Origin: Nemophila menziesii
Lineage: Eukaryota > Streptophyta > Magnoliopsida > Boraginales > Hydrophyllaceae
DNA: 64,000 bases
Assembly (NCBI GenBank): GCA_029959085.1
Contig: JARWIR010000001.1
Location: forward strand, 18,405,730 to 18,469,729
Direction of reading: 5' to 3'
In this document: positions 1 through 11,207 of the stretch, in pieces
Position numbering within the stretch: position 1 is the stretch's first letter
How the letters are laid out: every line of letters begins with the position of its first letter
Program-made: the position numbers and the translations under genes
The notes under the pieces: model-generated
Database searches by the model: none
What the model saw: only the letters and a program-made list of their open reading frames with translations
Told to the model about the DNA's origin: nothing

Positions 1-321
1 GGGAGGTGCTTTTAGGCGTCGTGTCGAAGAAAATCACGTGGTTAGACAGATTGGCATGGTTGCCTATGATTCTCGTGCCAAAAATCGCAATGTCGGCACT
101 CATGCCCCCTCCTCGGATCAAGAGAAAAAGAGAAACAAGAAAACGTTGCATCATGATCGGTTAAGGTTGCCCGTTTGGCTGGTGTTTCAGTTTCCATTCC
201 TTCCCTCGGTATTGTTGTTCATGTCAATATTTCATTGGTTTTTATGTCGATAGCTCTATTTTTCAGTAAATTCTCTTTCATTTATTTTCTTGCTTTATCA
301 TTTCATATACATTCAGGGTAT
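1..321. other. Unassigned stretch at window start
   Basis: A 71-codon open frame (38-253, +) has no recognisable domain. The stretch precedes LINE reverse-transcriptase remnants on the same strand, so it may be an eroded or rearranged part of the same LINE, but nothing in it proves this. Confidence 0.3.
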
Positions 322-1236
322 TCATTCAGACGATAGCAAAAGTGTGCCGAAGAAATCCTCAAAGATAAGCAAATTTTGAAGGTTGTTATATCCTTTCTTA
401 TTTTCTTCAATGACATAATCGTTAATAGGACGTATTGAAACCAAGGTATCACAAAAACTTATTAAAGGAATCCAGGTGACGGGGAATTGTCTGATTATTA
501 CACATTTATTATTTGTTGACGATTCTTTGTTTTTCTTAACAATTGTGTGTAACGATATTGAAGAGTTCCAGGAATGCATTTCTATTATTGTGCAGGATCA
601 GGTCAAAAAATAAACTTTGATAAATCCTCAATTTTCTTTAGTAAAGTCACATCAGAGGAATATTGAGTCAAACCACAGAAAGGCTAAATATTCAAGAAAA
701 AAACCTCAGGTGATATTGGGGAATACCGTTATGCCATAACGATTGAAGGTAGAGTCATTAAATTGGACAATAGAGAAATTATTCAAAATGGACGGATAGA
801 GAGCACAACTACTATCAGATGGGGGAAAGAAGTCCTAATAAAGGTCATTTTGCAAGCTATGCCTAATTACTCGATGTCTATATTCTCGTTTCGACTTACA
901 TTTTGTAATAAATTAACACCATCTATTTCAAATTTTTGGTGGAATTCAGGGGAAAAGAATAGGATCTATTGGGTGGCATGGGAAAAATTAGCCATCAGCG
1001 AGATCTTAGGTGGCATGGGATTCAAAGATTTTAAGAGGATGGATACTACCTTGCTGGCATCACAAGCATGGAAAATATTGAATAATGTGGATACACCGGC
1101 GGCCCGATTATTAAAAGATATATATTTTCCTAAGAATAATTTGTTGGATGTGAATGTCTTCTTAAAAAAGTATGATAGATTTCAAATAGGAAACGGTGAA
1201 TTGATTAATATTTGGGATGATAAATGGTTGGATACA
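322..1236 (+). pseudogene. Degenerate LINE ORF2 fragment (reverse transcriptase palm to thumb)
   Basis: A broken open frame on the forward strand retains the RT catalytic box as HLLFVDDSLFF near 500-535 (canonical FADD). After frameshifts it retains the downstream LINE region at 763-1239 with SNFWWNSG, GGMGFKDF and IGNGE...IWDDKWL. These motifs are standard in plant L1-type ORF2 proteins and match the better preserved copy at 49580-51240. Several stops and frameshifts (about 590-760) make it non-functional. The frame is cut at 1236 by an LTR retrotransposon and resumes at 8899, after one copy of the ATACA target duplication. The 5' part of ORF2 (endonuclease) is not visible. Confidence 0.8.
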
Positions 1237-1951
1237 TGATGCCTCCATACTTGTGATGAATTGATCCACCCATGAGACATCATTTTAGGCGCATTATATT
1301 AATTGTTTAGGAATATATCCCCATTATTAGATAATTTCTTAATTCGTGTCTTGATTTGGAGATTTATTACTTTTAGAGCATATTTGGTATAATTTGTGTG
1401 TTAATGTGAAGCTCTTAAGGTTTATGAAAAAAATTTAGATTCCAAGTCAATTACAAGGAGCTAAGGAAAGAAGATTCAGGAGGAATCGGGAGATAAAAGG
1501 AAACAGAGTTTAATTAGGAAAGGAAAAGCTTCCAAATAAATCTGCTAAATCTGCAGCTACGTCCACTGAAGTGAAGATAATACAAATCGGCTGCGATTTC
1601 GGAAAAGACTTTAAAGGGCCAGATAGATCTTTCAGCTGCGGTCGTTTTGATATAAAGTACGCTGAATTTGGCTAAGTAACGAAGGAGATATGATCAAAAC
1701 AAGCAACAGTGTTTATCATGTCCTATATTTTAGGAGACGAATTTGAGTTGGATTTGGACTCCAATTACTTGCCTTCTACTCCAAGATTCTGACCTAGGGT
1801 TAGAAAACACCTATAAATACACCCTCTTATCATTTTAAACATGTCCTTGCTCAGTTTTTTTTAGTCCTTGCTTGAATATTAGTCCTTAGTATCAAGTTTT
1901 ATCATCCATAGAAGCAAGAAGACCTAGAGAGGAAAACATGAAGTTGGAGAG
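1237..1951 (+). mobile_element. 5' LTR, first part, of an outer Athila-like LTR retrotransposon
   Basis: The LTR begins TGATGCCTCC and continues with the ATGAGACATCATTTT motif shared by every LTR in the window. The five bases before it (1232-1236, ATACA) are repeated exactly after the matching 3' end (8894-8898), a 5-bp target duplication in the host LINE. A promoter-like TATAAATA lies at 1812-1819. At about 1952 the LTR is interrupted by another LTR beginning TAATGTCTCCC. The last ~112 bases (about 1841-1951) recur almost identically at about 7896-8010, where the same LTR sequence resumes. Joining 1237-1951 to 8011-8893 gives about 1.6 kb, close to the other LTRs here. Confidence 0.8.
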
Positions 1952-3950
1952 TAATGTCTCCCTATTTGTTCTAAATATTATCCCTTAGGATACATCATTT
2001 TAAGTGAATATTTGATTTATTTGATAGACTTTTATGCTTATTTCGTCATATTGCACTTTCTCCCCTTGGAATTAGACCATTTGCATTTTTAGAGCTTTTG
2101 TGCGTTAATTTGTTTGTTTTTAGTGCAAAGTTAGTAGGTTCATGATTCTATGGAGAACCACTACAAGGAGTAGAAGTGAGAATTAAAGTCTTAGATCTAG
2201 GGGAGGAGCTAAAGGCAAGAAAAGAATTTCCAAGAACTTAACTAAAGAAGTTGCATATCTGAAAGGCTGTTAAAGATTGATGTTTTTTGGCTACTTAGAA
2301 GCGGATTTAGCCTTGTTCCATGAAACATGGTTTGATACCTTATTGAGTTAAAAAGGTTATCTAAGTTGAATCAGCCCATTTGGAGTTGTTATGCAAAAGT
2401 TAAACCCGTTTTACTAAGGGTTTGTTTGGATATAGAGGGGATTAATTATTAAAGGATAGGAAAGGATAGTATATTAAAGGAAAGGAAAGGAGAGTATTAA
2501 TCTTGTTTGGATTGAGTAGAAAAAGAAAGGAAAATATTAGTAAAGGATTATTTAAATTTTGTGTTTGGATTGTATAAGTAAAGGAAAGGAAATGATTATT
2601 TTATAACTAAATTACTTTTATACCCCTAATAAAATATAAGGGTAATAAAGATATTTTACTATTAAAATTAATCCCTTCCTTCTAATGACTTCAAATTGGA
2701 GGGATAAGATATAAAGGATTAGAAGGTATAATTATAATCGTTTAATAACTTATCCCTTCAAAAATTTATAACACAAACAAAGGAAAGATAACTATTATCC
2801 TTTATAATCCCTTCCCTCTCCTTCTAATCCCTCAATCCAAACATACCCTAAAGGTTGCACACCAGTTACGGGAATTAAAGAAGAAGATAGGCTTGGCTTT
2901 TTACAATTTGACCTAATCCTCTCAACCTAAGCCCTAATCCGTTTTTACCTGTATAAATAGACCCTTTAGCCTCCTTTTTACACACACTTCAGATAATTAC
3001 ATCAGAGGCTTCATATTTTCAAGTCAGAGCAAGAAGGCAGAGGAGAAGCTAGAGCGGGAGGAATTCTGTTCTTCCAACAACAACTAACCCAACCTTTAGG
3101 TTATACTATTTATTTTCTGTAATTGAATAGATGTCTTTATTTTATTTTATTTCAGTATTTAATTCCGTTATGAACTAATTTCTTTAGTACTTGAGAATCA
3201 TTATATGGGTTGAACCCATTTCTATTTAATTTATGTTTTGAGAATTTGGGATTTAATTGTTTAAATTAGACTAGGTATTTTGTGTTGACTATTATTTTGT
3301 TTTAATCACTAATTTTGAAGTCATGAATCAAACTTAGCTCATATTAATTAGGCTATTCACTTAAGTGGCAAAGTGATCACCTTGACGGGGGGTTTAATTA
3401 CATAGATAATAGACGTGTCGTATTCGTTATTGAACCTGACGGGCTTAACTAACCATGTAGCCAATGAGGTAAGAGACTGAACCATCTGAAAGTAGCTTAT
3501 AATCACCCTGACGGGGTTTGTAATACCGTAGGATAGCTCCTAAGTCCACCCTGACGGGGGTTAGAAGATATTAGAGTCCCGACTAGCACAATAATATCAG
3601 TTTAGCCCTTAAACAAAAGCATTAATTAGATAGGTTAGGTGAAACCCTTGCGAGGATCAAGTACTCCTTCTCTTCTTAAGTTTAAATCTTATTTACTTGT
3701 TTTATTTTATTTCAGTAATTTATTTTATTGCATCTTTAATTTTAGAAAACCAAACAAAAATATTTTCTCTTATTTCTCTGTCAAACAATTATTTGTACTA
3801 TTGGATTACTACTAGAGTTGTACCTAATCTGTCCCTGAGAACGAAACCCGATTTATCGGATATCACTTGGACAACCGTGCACTTACGGTATTGTGGTTCC
3901 TCTATTTTCAGATTTATTGCATTATTTTTATAACACACCAGGACCAACCA
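1952..3950 (+). mobile_element. 5' LTR of inner Athila-like element (family B), carrying a MITE
   Basis: The LTR starts TAATGTCTCCC, where the family start is TGATGTCTCCC, and ends GGACCAACCA just before a primer-binding site. It is 1999 bp, but removing the MITE at 2418-2848 and its 3-bp duplication leaves 1565 bp. That equals the two solo LTRs of this family at 25290-26859 (1570 bp) and 42366-43931 (1566 bp). TATAAATA lies at 2952-2959. Four copies of a CCTGACGGG-type motif lie near 3381, 3435, 3506 and 3549. A matching 3' LTR of this element was not found, which suggests it was lost in a deletion. Confidence 0.8.
2418..2848. mobile_element. Tourist-like (PIF/Harbinger) MITE inside LTR B
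   Basis: A 431-bp AT-rich element has inverted termini GGGTTTGTTTGGATA and, on the other strand, GGGTATGTTTGGATT. It is flanked by TAA on both sides (2415-2417 and 2849-2851). A 3-bp TAA/TTA duplication and termini starting GG are hallmarks of Tourist/PIF-Harbinger MITEs. There is no coding capacity. The interior is rich in AAAGGA / TCCTTT words in opposite orientation on the two halves, so the whole element can fold back. Confidence 0.8.
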
Positions 3951-3956
3951 AGTTTT

Positions 3957-3974
3957 TGGCGCCGCTGCTGGGGA
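3957..3974 (+). promoter_or_regulatory. Primer-binding site of element B
   Basis: Six bases after the LTR end lies TGGCGCCGCTGCTGGGGA. It is complementary, with mismatches, to the 3' end (CCA included) of plant tRNA-Asp, the usual primer of Athila-type elements. The near-identical site at 37568-37585 reads GCTGCCGGGGA. Confidence 0.75.
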
Positions 3975-4082
3975 TAGTAGCGTGTGACCCCGGTGTTAAT
4001 CTTTAGATTTTTAATTTTTATTTTATTTTTCAGTTTTACGCTTTGGTTTGTTCGTTCTTTCTCAGGTTTATAGGTTTGGTGT

Positions 4083-5525
4083 ATGCTCGAATATCCCGAG
4101 ATCCTTGAGAATCCCAAAATCCTAGTTAAAGAAGCAAACAGAAGAAAGAAAGAAGCAAAATCAAAGGCAAAAGAGGAGAAATTAGCGAGAGAAACAAAAA
4201 TGGTTGAAGAACACGAGATTAATCCTCCTCTTGCTGCACAAGTTCACCCCATGTTATTAATGATTCGTGGTTCATCAATGGTCCTGAACAAGCTCCATAT
4301 CGAGCTCATGCCCTTGGAATTGGTCCTGTCGATATTAATGTCGCGAGATACACACCTGATCCTGGTATGTTGTCTCAATTTCAGAATTATAGAAATTTCC
4401 GAGGAGCACCTGGAGAAGATCCAATATGTGTTGTACAAAAGTTCATGCAAATTTGTGACTCCTATATTACACAAAGTGTGACTCGAGATCATATGTACTT
4501 TGCAAATTTTAGATATTTTGTGATAGATGGAGCAAGTGAATGGCATGATTCTCAAGAGACTGGATCAATTACTACTTGGGATGCGATGCAAACTGCATTT
4601 TTCGATAGATACTACCCAACTAGCATAATATTAGATGTGTAGGTTGCTCTAACTTCCTTTGAGAAAGAACAGGACGAGACTTTGGGTAGGAGTTGGTCTA
4701 GATTTCAAATATGTTTAAGAAGAGTTCTTGATCATGGCCTTACAGAACTGCAACAAATGAAAATATTTTATAAAGGCCGTGATGGACCATCAAGAAAATA
4801 TTTAGACCTGCTTTGTGGTGGTGGATTCTTACATGTACAACCAGTTCATGCTAAGGTTATTTTAAATCGAACAGTGAAGAATGAGATGGGTTGGAACACC
4901 GTGAGAACAACTATCTGAGGTGGAAGTTACAAAGAAAGTAGTGCTGTGATTGAGGAAAAATTCTCCTCATTGGAGAATAAATTAAAGAACACCTTGGAGC
5001 AGCAATTGAAACAACTTACTTTAGCTGTTAAAGAAGGTTTTTCAGGTAGAAGAGCAGATGTTAATGTTACACAAGAAGTTTATGGGTGTTCTAACTGTGG
5101 TGTACAAGATCATGATTGGGAGCATTGTCAATATAATCCAGAAGCCGTAATATTTGTTGCCAACTGAGGGAACTATAATTCAGGTGGTCAAGGTTATCAA
5201 CCGAATAGAAACCATCTGGGTTTCCAATATTCAAATCCAAGTGGGGCCACTAATCCGACATAATGCATATCAGCCGCGTCCCCAAGGTAAAAAACTATCA
5301 GCCAAGACCACAAAACAACTACCAAGGGGAAAAAATTATGGAAATCAAGCTCAGAGACAACCTCATCAAGACACCTATACCGACACCATGAATCAGAAAA
5401 CTCTACCTGCTCAACCTCAAGAAGGTGCGTTAGATGTTAAACAAACCTTGCTAACATTAATCAACCTTCAAATGAAAGCTTGCCAAGAGCAACAATCTTC
5501 AGCCGCAGCAATTAAATTGTTATAA
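4083..5525 (+). pseudogene. Broken gag of Athila-like element B
   Basis: From ATG 4083 the frame shifts several times (near 4250, 4640, 4917 and 5165), but the parts together give a full gag. There is a lysine/glutamate-rich N-terminus, then the Retrotrans_gag core (PGMLSQFQNY, VQKFMQICDSY, MQTAFFDRYYP, at about 4360-4640), a short coiled-coil stretch (EEKFSSLENKLKNTLEQQ, about 4950) and a CCHC knuckle CSNCGVQDHDWEHC (about 5090-5130). The same blocks in the same order occur in the intact gag at 29490-30980. It encoded the particle-forming RNA-binding protein and is now non-functional. Confidence 0.8.
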
Positions 5526-5540
5526 AGTAAGATAGTCCAG

Positions 5541-6660
5541 ATGTCGAAGCAATTGAGTCAGAGTCCACAAGGGCAACTCCCGATTGACACTGCAGAACCT
5601 AAGACATACGGAGAGTGTAACGCTATCTCGCTTAAAAGTGGTAAGAAGCTTCCACCACCACCTTTTCCTATTATGAAAGAAAAAGAAATAACTATGAAAA
5701 AGAAAAGGTTAGAGGATGTGGTGGAAAAAGAAGATGAACCAGAAGTAGTGGAAGTGGAGAAGACTCTGGAAAATCCGAAGAAGAAAGATGCTATAGAAGT
5801 CCGTCCTCCTCCACCATTCCCTTCGAGAGTTCAGAAGAAAGGAAATACTGATGAATATCAGAGATTCATGAGTATGGTGAGTAAGCTCAACATTAATATA
5901 CCTTTCTTAGAGGCTATCAAAGGTGTACCAAAATATATGAAATTCTTGAAAAGAACCATCACCAGCAAACACCAGTATCTAGAGAATGAAATGATAGGTT
6001 TGCCAAAAGAGTGTAGTGCCATCTGCCAGAGTAAGTTGCCACCTAAATTACTTGACCCCTAGAAGTTTTACGATTCCAATTTCTATTGGTACTAAGTGGT
6101 AAGGGAAAGCTTTATACAAATTGGGAGCGAGTATTAATCTGATGCCCAAATCAGTTTTTGAAAAGTTAAAGTTAGGAAACGCAAAACCGACTTCTATGGT
6201 TTTGAAAATGGCTGAAAGATCCCTCATACATCCAGAGGGAACACTAGAAGATGTCCTCGTCAAGGAAGATACGTTAATTTTTTCCTGTTGCTTTTGTTAT
6301 ACTTGATTACGATGCAGATAGAAATGTCCCCATTATATTGGGAAGACCATTCCTAGCCACGGGGCGTACTTTGAATGATTTAGAGAATGGAGAAATGATT
6401 ATGCGTATCCAAGACGAGGAGGTAAAATTCAACGTGTTTAGGCCAATAAAGTTTCCGGATTCCAGGAGGATTGCTTCCGGATTGATGTGATTGAACAAGT
6501 AGACAAAGAGCCAACCAAGGTTGTGGAAACCTTAGGAATGGAGGAAAGAGAGCTAAGAAAGAAATCACCTAATAAAGACCCTCCATATCCTATGGAAAGT
6601 CCACACCTTGACCATGCAGTAGATTGCGTCTGCGGTGCAATTGCTCTATGTGCAAAAGAG
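5541..6660 (+). pseudogene. Broken protease region of element B
   Basis: An open frame at 5541-6062 carries a charged linker and a block ending in KLPPKLLDP, typical of the segment before the Athila protease. It is followed at 6121-6300 by the retropepsin-like part GASINLMPKSVFEKL. The Asp of the D-[ST/L]-G-A active-site motif is missing because the upstream codons are disrupted around 6100. [14 protein letters not shown] coding follows at about 6325-6360 in another frame. No reverse transcriptase, RNase H or integrase core follows. The next coding remnants (6487-6660) have no recognised domain. Confidence 0.7.
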
Positions 6661-7893
6661 AAGTATTGACCCCATCACTTCAAGATCGCACAGAAGTTAT
6701 CTGCAGACCATTTAAAGAAAGTCAATAATTTAAAACTACCCTACATGCTTTTGCCTTGTGTCTTCTTGAAGAGAAAATGGCCAAAAAATAATAAGTCACC
6801 TTTTCAAGAAGTTGTTCCATATTTGATTCCATGCCAACAATATTGTTCTTCATCATGCGGAACAAAACCGAATATTGCTATGTTTTTATTTGAGAGCCAA
6901 ATAAATTATGTACGATTTGGCAAAACAGGCCTAAGAAATATAAGTAGTTGAAAAAATCTGGTAATTTTATGTTGTAGACACTTTAGTTAACAATATCTTT
7001 TTACCTTTTTATTGTATCAGTAGCACTAATGAACTTGTTGTAATTCTCGTACACTAACATTTGCAAGTCTGTATCAAGATTCCTTATCTCAGCTGCACAT
7101 TTCAAGTCATTAGCAGAAGAGGTACTAATTACTAAGTTAACGACACAATGATTACTCTCGTTAATTCATGTTTACTAAGCGTTTTCTTGTTACTAAGAGT
7201 TTTTCAAAGTGCCAGAGTGGGCAAAGAAGTCGCAATGAAAAAGGCTGACCCTCCCTTGAAAGCACGTGTAACAAGAGTTCTTGGCTAGGAACTTTCATGG
7301 TCACAAAGGTTATCTCAGATCAATTAAGTGTAATAAAAGCTAAGGGATGTAAATTTCGCGTAGCGAATGTTGATAACCTCACTCACTGCTGGGGAGGTTA
7401 TGTTAAAAAATGATGCGGGAGGTAACCCGTCGAGCTGAACGACATTAAACAAAAGTCATTTCAATTGTATATTAGTTTATGATTTATGTTTTTCAATTCC
7501 TAGTGTATAATTATAAGTACTTATCGAGTCTTAATGTTTATTTTTAAAGAAATGAGAAAGGTAGTGTGTTGAATGGTGCAGGAATTGAGTTTGGGGTATT
7601 AAGGAACGAAAAGAAAAAAAAAATCTACAACACTGACCAGTATACCGCCAAAATCCCCGGTATACCGAAGGGAGAAAATAGTGGCCACGGGTTTTGGAAT
7701 CAGGTTTTTTGCCGAGACGGAAAGAAAAATTAAAAGGCCTGACTGGTATATACCGGTCAGGGGGAGTGGTAAGCTGGCGTAGAAAAAAAAAGTGGCCACG
7801 GGTTTTTGGAATCACGTTTTTTGCCGAGGGGAACTTTACTGGGACCGGCTAGCCGGTCATCTGACCGGTACGCCAGACTGCTGTGTCGGAAAA
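6661..7893 (+). mobile_element. 3' internal remnant of element B with palindrome spacer
   Basis: 6661-7190 holds fragments with no family I recognise (a 68-codon frame at 6745-6951). 7200-7430 aligns by eye with the integrase-tail region of the element at 32150-32420, sharing motifs such as ACTTTCATGGTCACAAAGG and the GGGAGGTAACCCG signature that follows pol in Athila elements. 7560-7890 is a spacer with palindromes GGTATACCG (7659-7667) and repeated GTGGCCACGGGTTTT and GCCGAG blocks. Sequence homology to this element stops at about 7893, where LTR sequence begins abruptly. Confidence 0.65.
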
Positions 7894-8893
7894 AAAACAT
7901 GTCCTTGCTCAGTTGTTTTTAGTCCTTGCTTGAATATTAGTCCTTAGTATAAATTTTTATTATCCATAGAAGCAAGAAGACCTAGAGAGGAAAACATGAA
8001 GTTGGAGAGTCACAAACTCATCTTCTTCATTCTATCCCTCTATCATTAGGGTAATCTGTATTAGATTCTTTAGCTTATCTTTGTTTCTAATTACTTTTAT
8101 CCTTAGTTGTTTTCTATGTCTTTAGTTATGAAATAATTTCCCATAGCTTGGGTTTGCATATGTATAATCTTTGAATTCTAATTCTTTATTTGTTATCACG
8201 TTATTTGGGATTATCCTTTTAAAATAGATTAAGCTTCTTACCTTTATATCTATTTTATGTGTTTTGACTTATTTCCAGCCCTAACCTTGATCACGTTGAA
8301 TTGTCTTTGGGATGTCCAATTATTGAAACACCACATAAACGTCTAGTGTGTGGTAGTGATCCTGACGGTCTTGCCTAACTCGATAGTCACTAAGGTTCGA
8401 TTTAACCACCGATCATTCGCATGGCCCCCTTACCTAAGTCCCCTAGTAATTGTTAGGTTGCCACCTAAGTCCACCCGGAAGAGGGTTCGGAGGACTATAA
8501 AATCTTGACTATTTACTCTAAGAGCTTTAATCACCCTTATAACTAGAATATTGATTTAGAATGATTAGTGCATGCTAGCAATCCTAAGCTATATTGCTCG
8601 TCTCCATTCTTTAGTAATTATTTATTTACATTATTATCTTTTAAATCTGAAAACCAAATAAAAATTATTTCTTTTATTTGTCTTTTTATTTAACAAGTAA
8701 ATTTTCCTACACTTCTCTATATACACAAATAGATCTAACTAATTAAATCCCTGCGAACAAAATTTACTAACTAACTAAACTTGCGAATGATATGTGATAC
8801 TTGCAGTGAGTTTCCGTGGTTGTTAAGGGTGTGTGTCCTTATCGTTATTATTATTATTTAAATTATTATTTTATCACAACTTTTCCCCCACCA
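7894..8893 (+). mobile_element. 3' LTR, remaining part, of the outer LTR retrotransposon
   Basis: The first ~112 bases duplicate about 1841-1951; the LTR then continues without interruption to CCACCA at 8893 and is followed by ATACA (8894-8898), the target duplication matching 1232-1236. It contains typical LTR motifs (ACGTCTAGTGTGTGG, CCTGACGGTCTT). The missing 5' part of this LTR and the sudden start at 7894 suggest a deletion running from inside element B to the middle of this LTR. Confidence 0.75.
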
Positions 8894-8898
8894 ATACA

Positions 8899-9236
8899 CA
8901 ATGGAAGCTTGAAAAAACACTGAATTATGAATAGAAAAAGGTTAGAAGTTATTGAAGGAGAACACTATAGAGTGGAATATAGAATTGTTGAATGAATTAT
9001 TTCTGAATCCGATTATACCAGTATTTACAAGAGAAAGGATCATGCAGTCGGACGTTAAGGACGATTTTATTTGGCCGTATTACAAAAATGGAGAATATCC
9101 GACAAAAAAATGATATAAGATTCTTACATATCATTTCATCTTTGAAGAACCTCATCAGTCAATGACGATTCCAACGAGTAGTAACAGCCTTTGAAATACA
9201 AACTGGAATCTAATGTACCGACTATGCTGTATATCT
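8899..9236 (+). pseudogene. Continuation of the split LINE ORF2
   Basis: Directly after the ATACA duplication the LINE frame resumes. Around 8965-9130 it reads WNIELLNELFLNPIIPVF and DDFIWPYYKNGEYPTKK. These align with WNTETLDDIFPQPVIPEI and EDIFIWPASKDEKYTTKTGY of the LINE at 50190-50350. Stops and frameshifts are frequent. It is cut at about 9236 by the CCTAGGCG-rich insert and continues at about 11208. Confidence 0.7.
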
Positions 9237-9288
9237 CCCTGCCTAGGCGCGCCTATGCGTCAACTCTTCCTCAGCCGCTTACGCCTAG
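9237..9288. mobile_element. Left part of a CCTAGGCG-rich insert in the LINE
   Basis: This GC-rich stretch (GCCTAGGCGCGCCTATGCG and nearby CGCCTAG) interrupts LINE coding sequence and is itself split by the solo LTR at 9289-10831. Its other part is at 10837-11207. Class unknown; ends are approximate. Confidence 0.45.
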
Positions 9289-10831
9289 TGATGTCTCCTC
9301 ATTTGTGATAGATTTATATTAGGATGAGACATCATTTTTAGTGATTTAGAAGTCTTTCTAATCGTTTTTCTTGAGAAATAGTGCACTTTCCTATTTTGAG
9401 TCTTGATTTAGTAAAATAATATTTTTAGAGCATATTGGGTTTAATTATTTATTTAGTGTGAAGCTTTAAAGATAATTATGGAGATTAATTAGAGTCCAAG
9501 TCAAAGACTACAAGATATGGAAAGAGATAAGCAGGGAAATTGGAGATAAGGAAACAAAAGCTAAAAACATGGAAAAGGAAAAACTGTCTTAATCCTGAAT
9601 TTCTGCACCTACGACCACAAATCAGCTTATATCTCAAAAACGGTGTGGAATTTGGAGAAATAATAAAGAGAAAAGTTGAAGATCTTTCCGAGACGATGAA
9701 TTTGGTGTACTCATACGCTTCAAAATGATAAGTATTCAAGCTGCTAGGACCAAAAGAAAAACGGGTCTGATTTCATGTTTTTAGGGTTACGAATTTGAGT
9801 TGGGCTTGAAGTCCATTACTTACCTTTTACTTCAAGAAAACGCATTAGGTCTTCTAAACACCTATCAATACACCCTTATATCACTTGTAAATCATCCTTG
9901 CCTCATAGTAATTAGTTCTTAAGGTTTTATTCTTCCAAGTTATTGTAGAGAGCAAGATGATGTATTTATTTATTTCTTTTAGTTTATTTCCTACACGTAT
10001 GAACTAAACTTCCCATAGCTTGGGTTTTGCATCATGTATAAACTATGAATTCTAATTTCTTTCTATCTAAGTTTCTTTGGGAATTACATGTTTTAATCTG
10101 ATATTAAATGCTTACCTTTATATTTGTTTATGTGTTTTGATTTAATGACTGTTTTCCTTGCTAGTGCACGAGTATAGGATTACCTTGATTGTAGTTAGAT
10201 GATCACCTTAGCTGGGTGTCTAATTATTGAAACACCACATAACGTCTAGTGTCGATATTGGTCTTGACAACACTGATTTTAACTAGATAGTCATAAGGGT
10301 ATAATTTAATCACTATCACCATGTATGGAAATTGATTGCTTAGGGCCTTAGTAGCGTTTGATAACCCTATTTGAACCAGCCTCGTGGTGTGTCCGTAGCC
10401 CCCTCAGTCGCTCTCAAGGTCTAAGGTATGGGAATTTAGAATCCTGACTAAATATATAAGAGCTAATTATCTCCCTTATTAACTAGATCTAATAGAAAGA
10501 ATTAGAAGGATTAGTGCATACTAGCAAAATCTAAGCTATACTTCTCATCTCATATTCTTCGTATTTTAATTTACTTTCTTTATTTTCTTAGTTTAATTTA
10601 GTATTTCGAAATTTATTCTCTTTTTATTCCGTGTCTTTTAATTATTTACTTCTTACTCGTTATTGCTACCCATTCGACTAGCACACTAAGTCCCTGAGAA
10701 CGAACTCAACTTATCAACTAAAACTTGCATACGTCTTGTAATACTTGCAGTACTGTGCCTGTCTAGGGTGAGAGTGCGTAGTTTTCTTGACTTATATTTA
10801 TCTTATTTTTATCACACCCTAGGCGACACCA
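9289..10831 (+). mobile_element. Solo LTR, Athila-like family A
   Basis: A complete 1543-bp LTR runs from TGATGTCTCCTC to GGCGACACCA and is flanked by the exact 5-bp duplication CCTAG (9284-9288 and 10832-10836). It is closely similar to the LTRs at 27800-29333 and 36022-37561. No primer-binding site or internal sequence follows, so the element has been reduced by LTR-LTR recombination. The short open frames inside it (for example 9485-9739) are not genes. Confidence 0.9.
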
Positions 10832-10836
10832 CCTAG

Positions 10837-11207
10837 TTAAAATTCTAGGCGTTTTTTCCTAGTGCCTTAGTCGCCGTGGAATAGGCGCCTAGCCCGTCTA
10901 GGCGCCGATTAAAGGCAAAAAATGGTCGTCTAGGCCCCGATTAATGGCAAAACATGTCAGCATAGGCCTTCTTGTTATTTTTCTTATTCTCGAGAATTCT
11001 TTAATTGATATTATAACTCAATTTTTAGTATTTTTATATTTACTATAGTGTTGTTAGGTGAATTTAATGACTTAAATAGTTGCTACATATATATTACAAA
11101 ATATTCAAAATTACACAGCGAAACTCAAAACCGTATAATTCTGCCTAGGCCCCATGTAATCCTGCCTAGGCGCTAGGCCCCTGTCGATCGCCTAGGCCAT
11201 AAAACCG
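10837..11207. mobile_element. Right part of the CCTAGGCG-rich insert
   Basis: Repeated CCTAGGCG / CGCCTAGG words in both orientations occur at the two ends (about 10840-10960 and 11140-11200), with an AT-rich middle. The sequence has no coding potential. The clustering of the palindrome CCTAGG at both ends suggests a non-autonomous DNA transposon with subterminal repeats, but no clean terminal inverted repeat or duplication could be fixed. Confidence 0.4.

Noticed and set aside
3957..3974. Primer-binding sites considered as tRNA gene remnants
   Set aside because: Only the 3' 17-18 bases match a tRNA-Asp, in antisense, directly after LTR ends; no A or B box.
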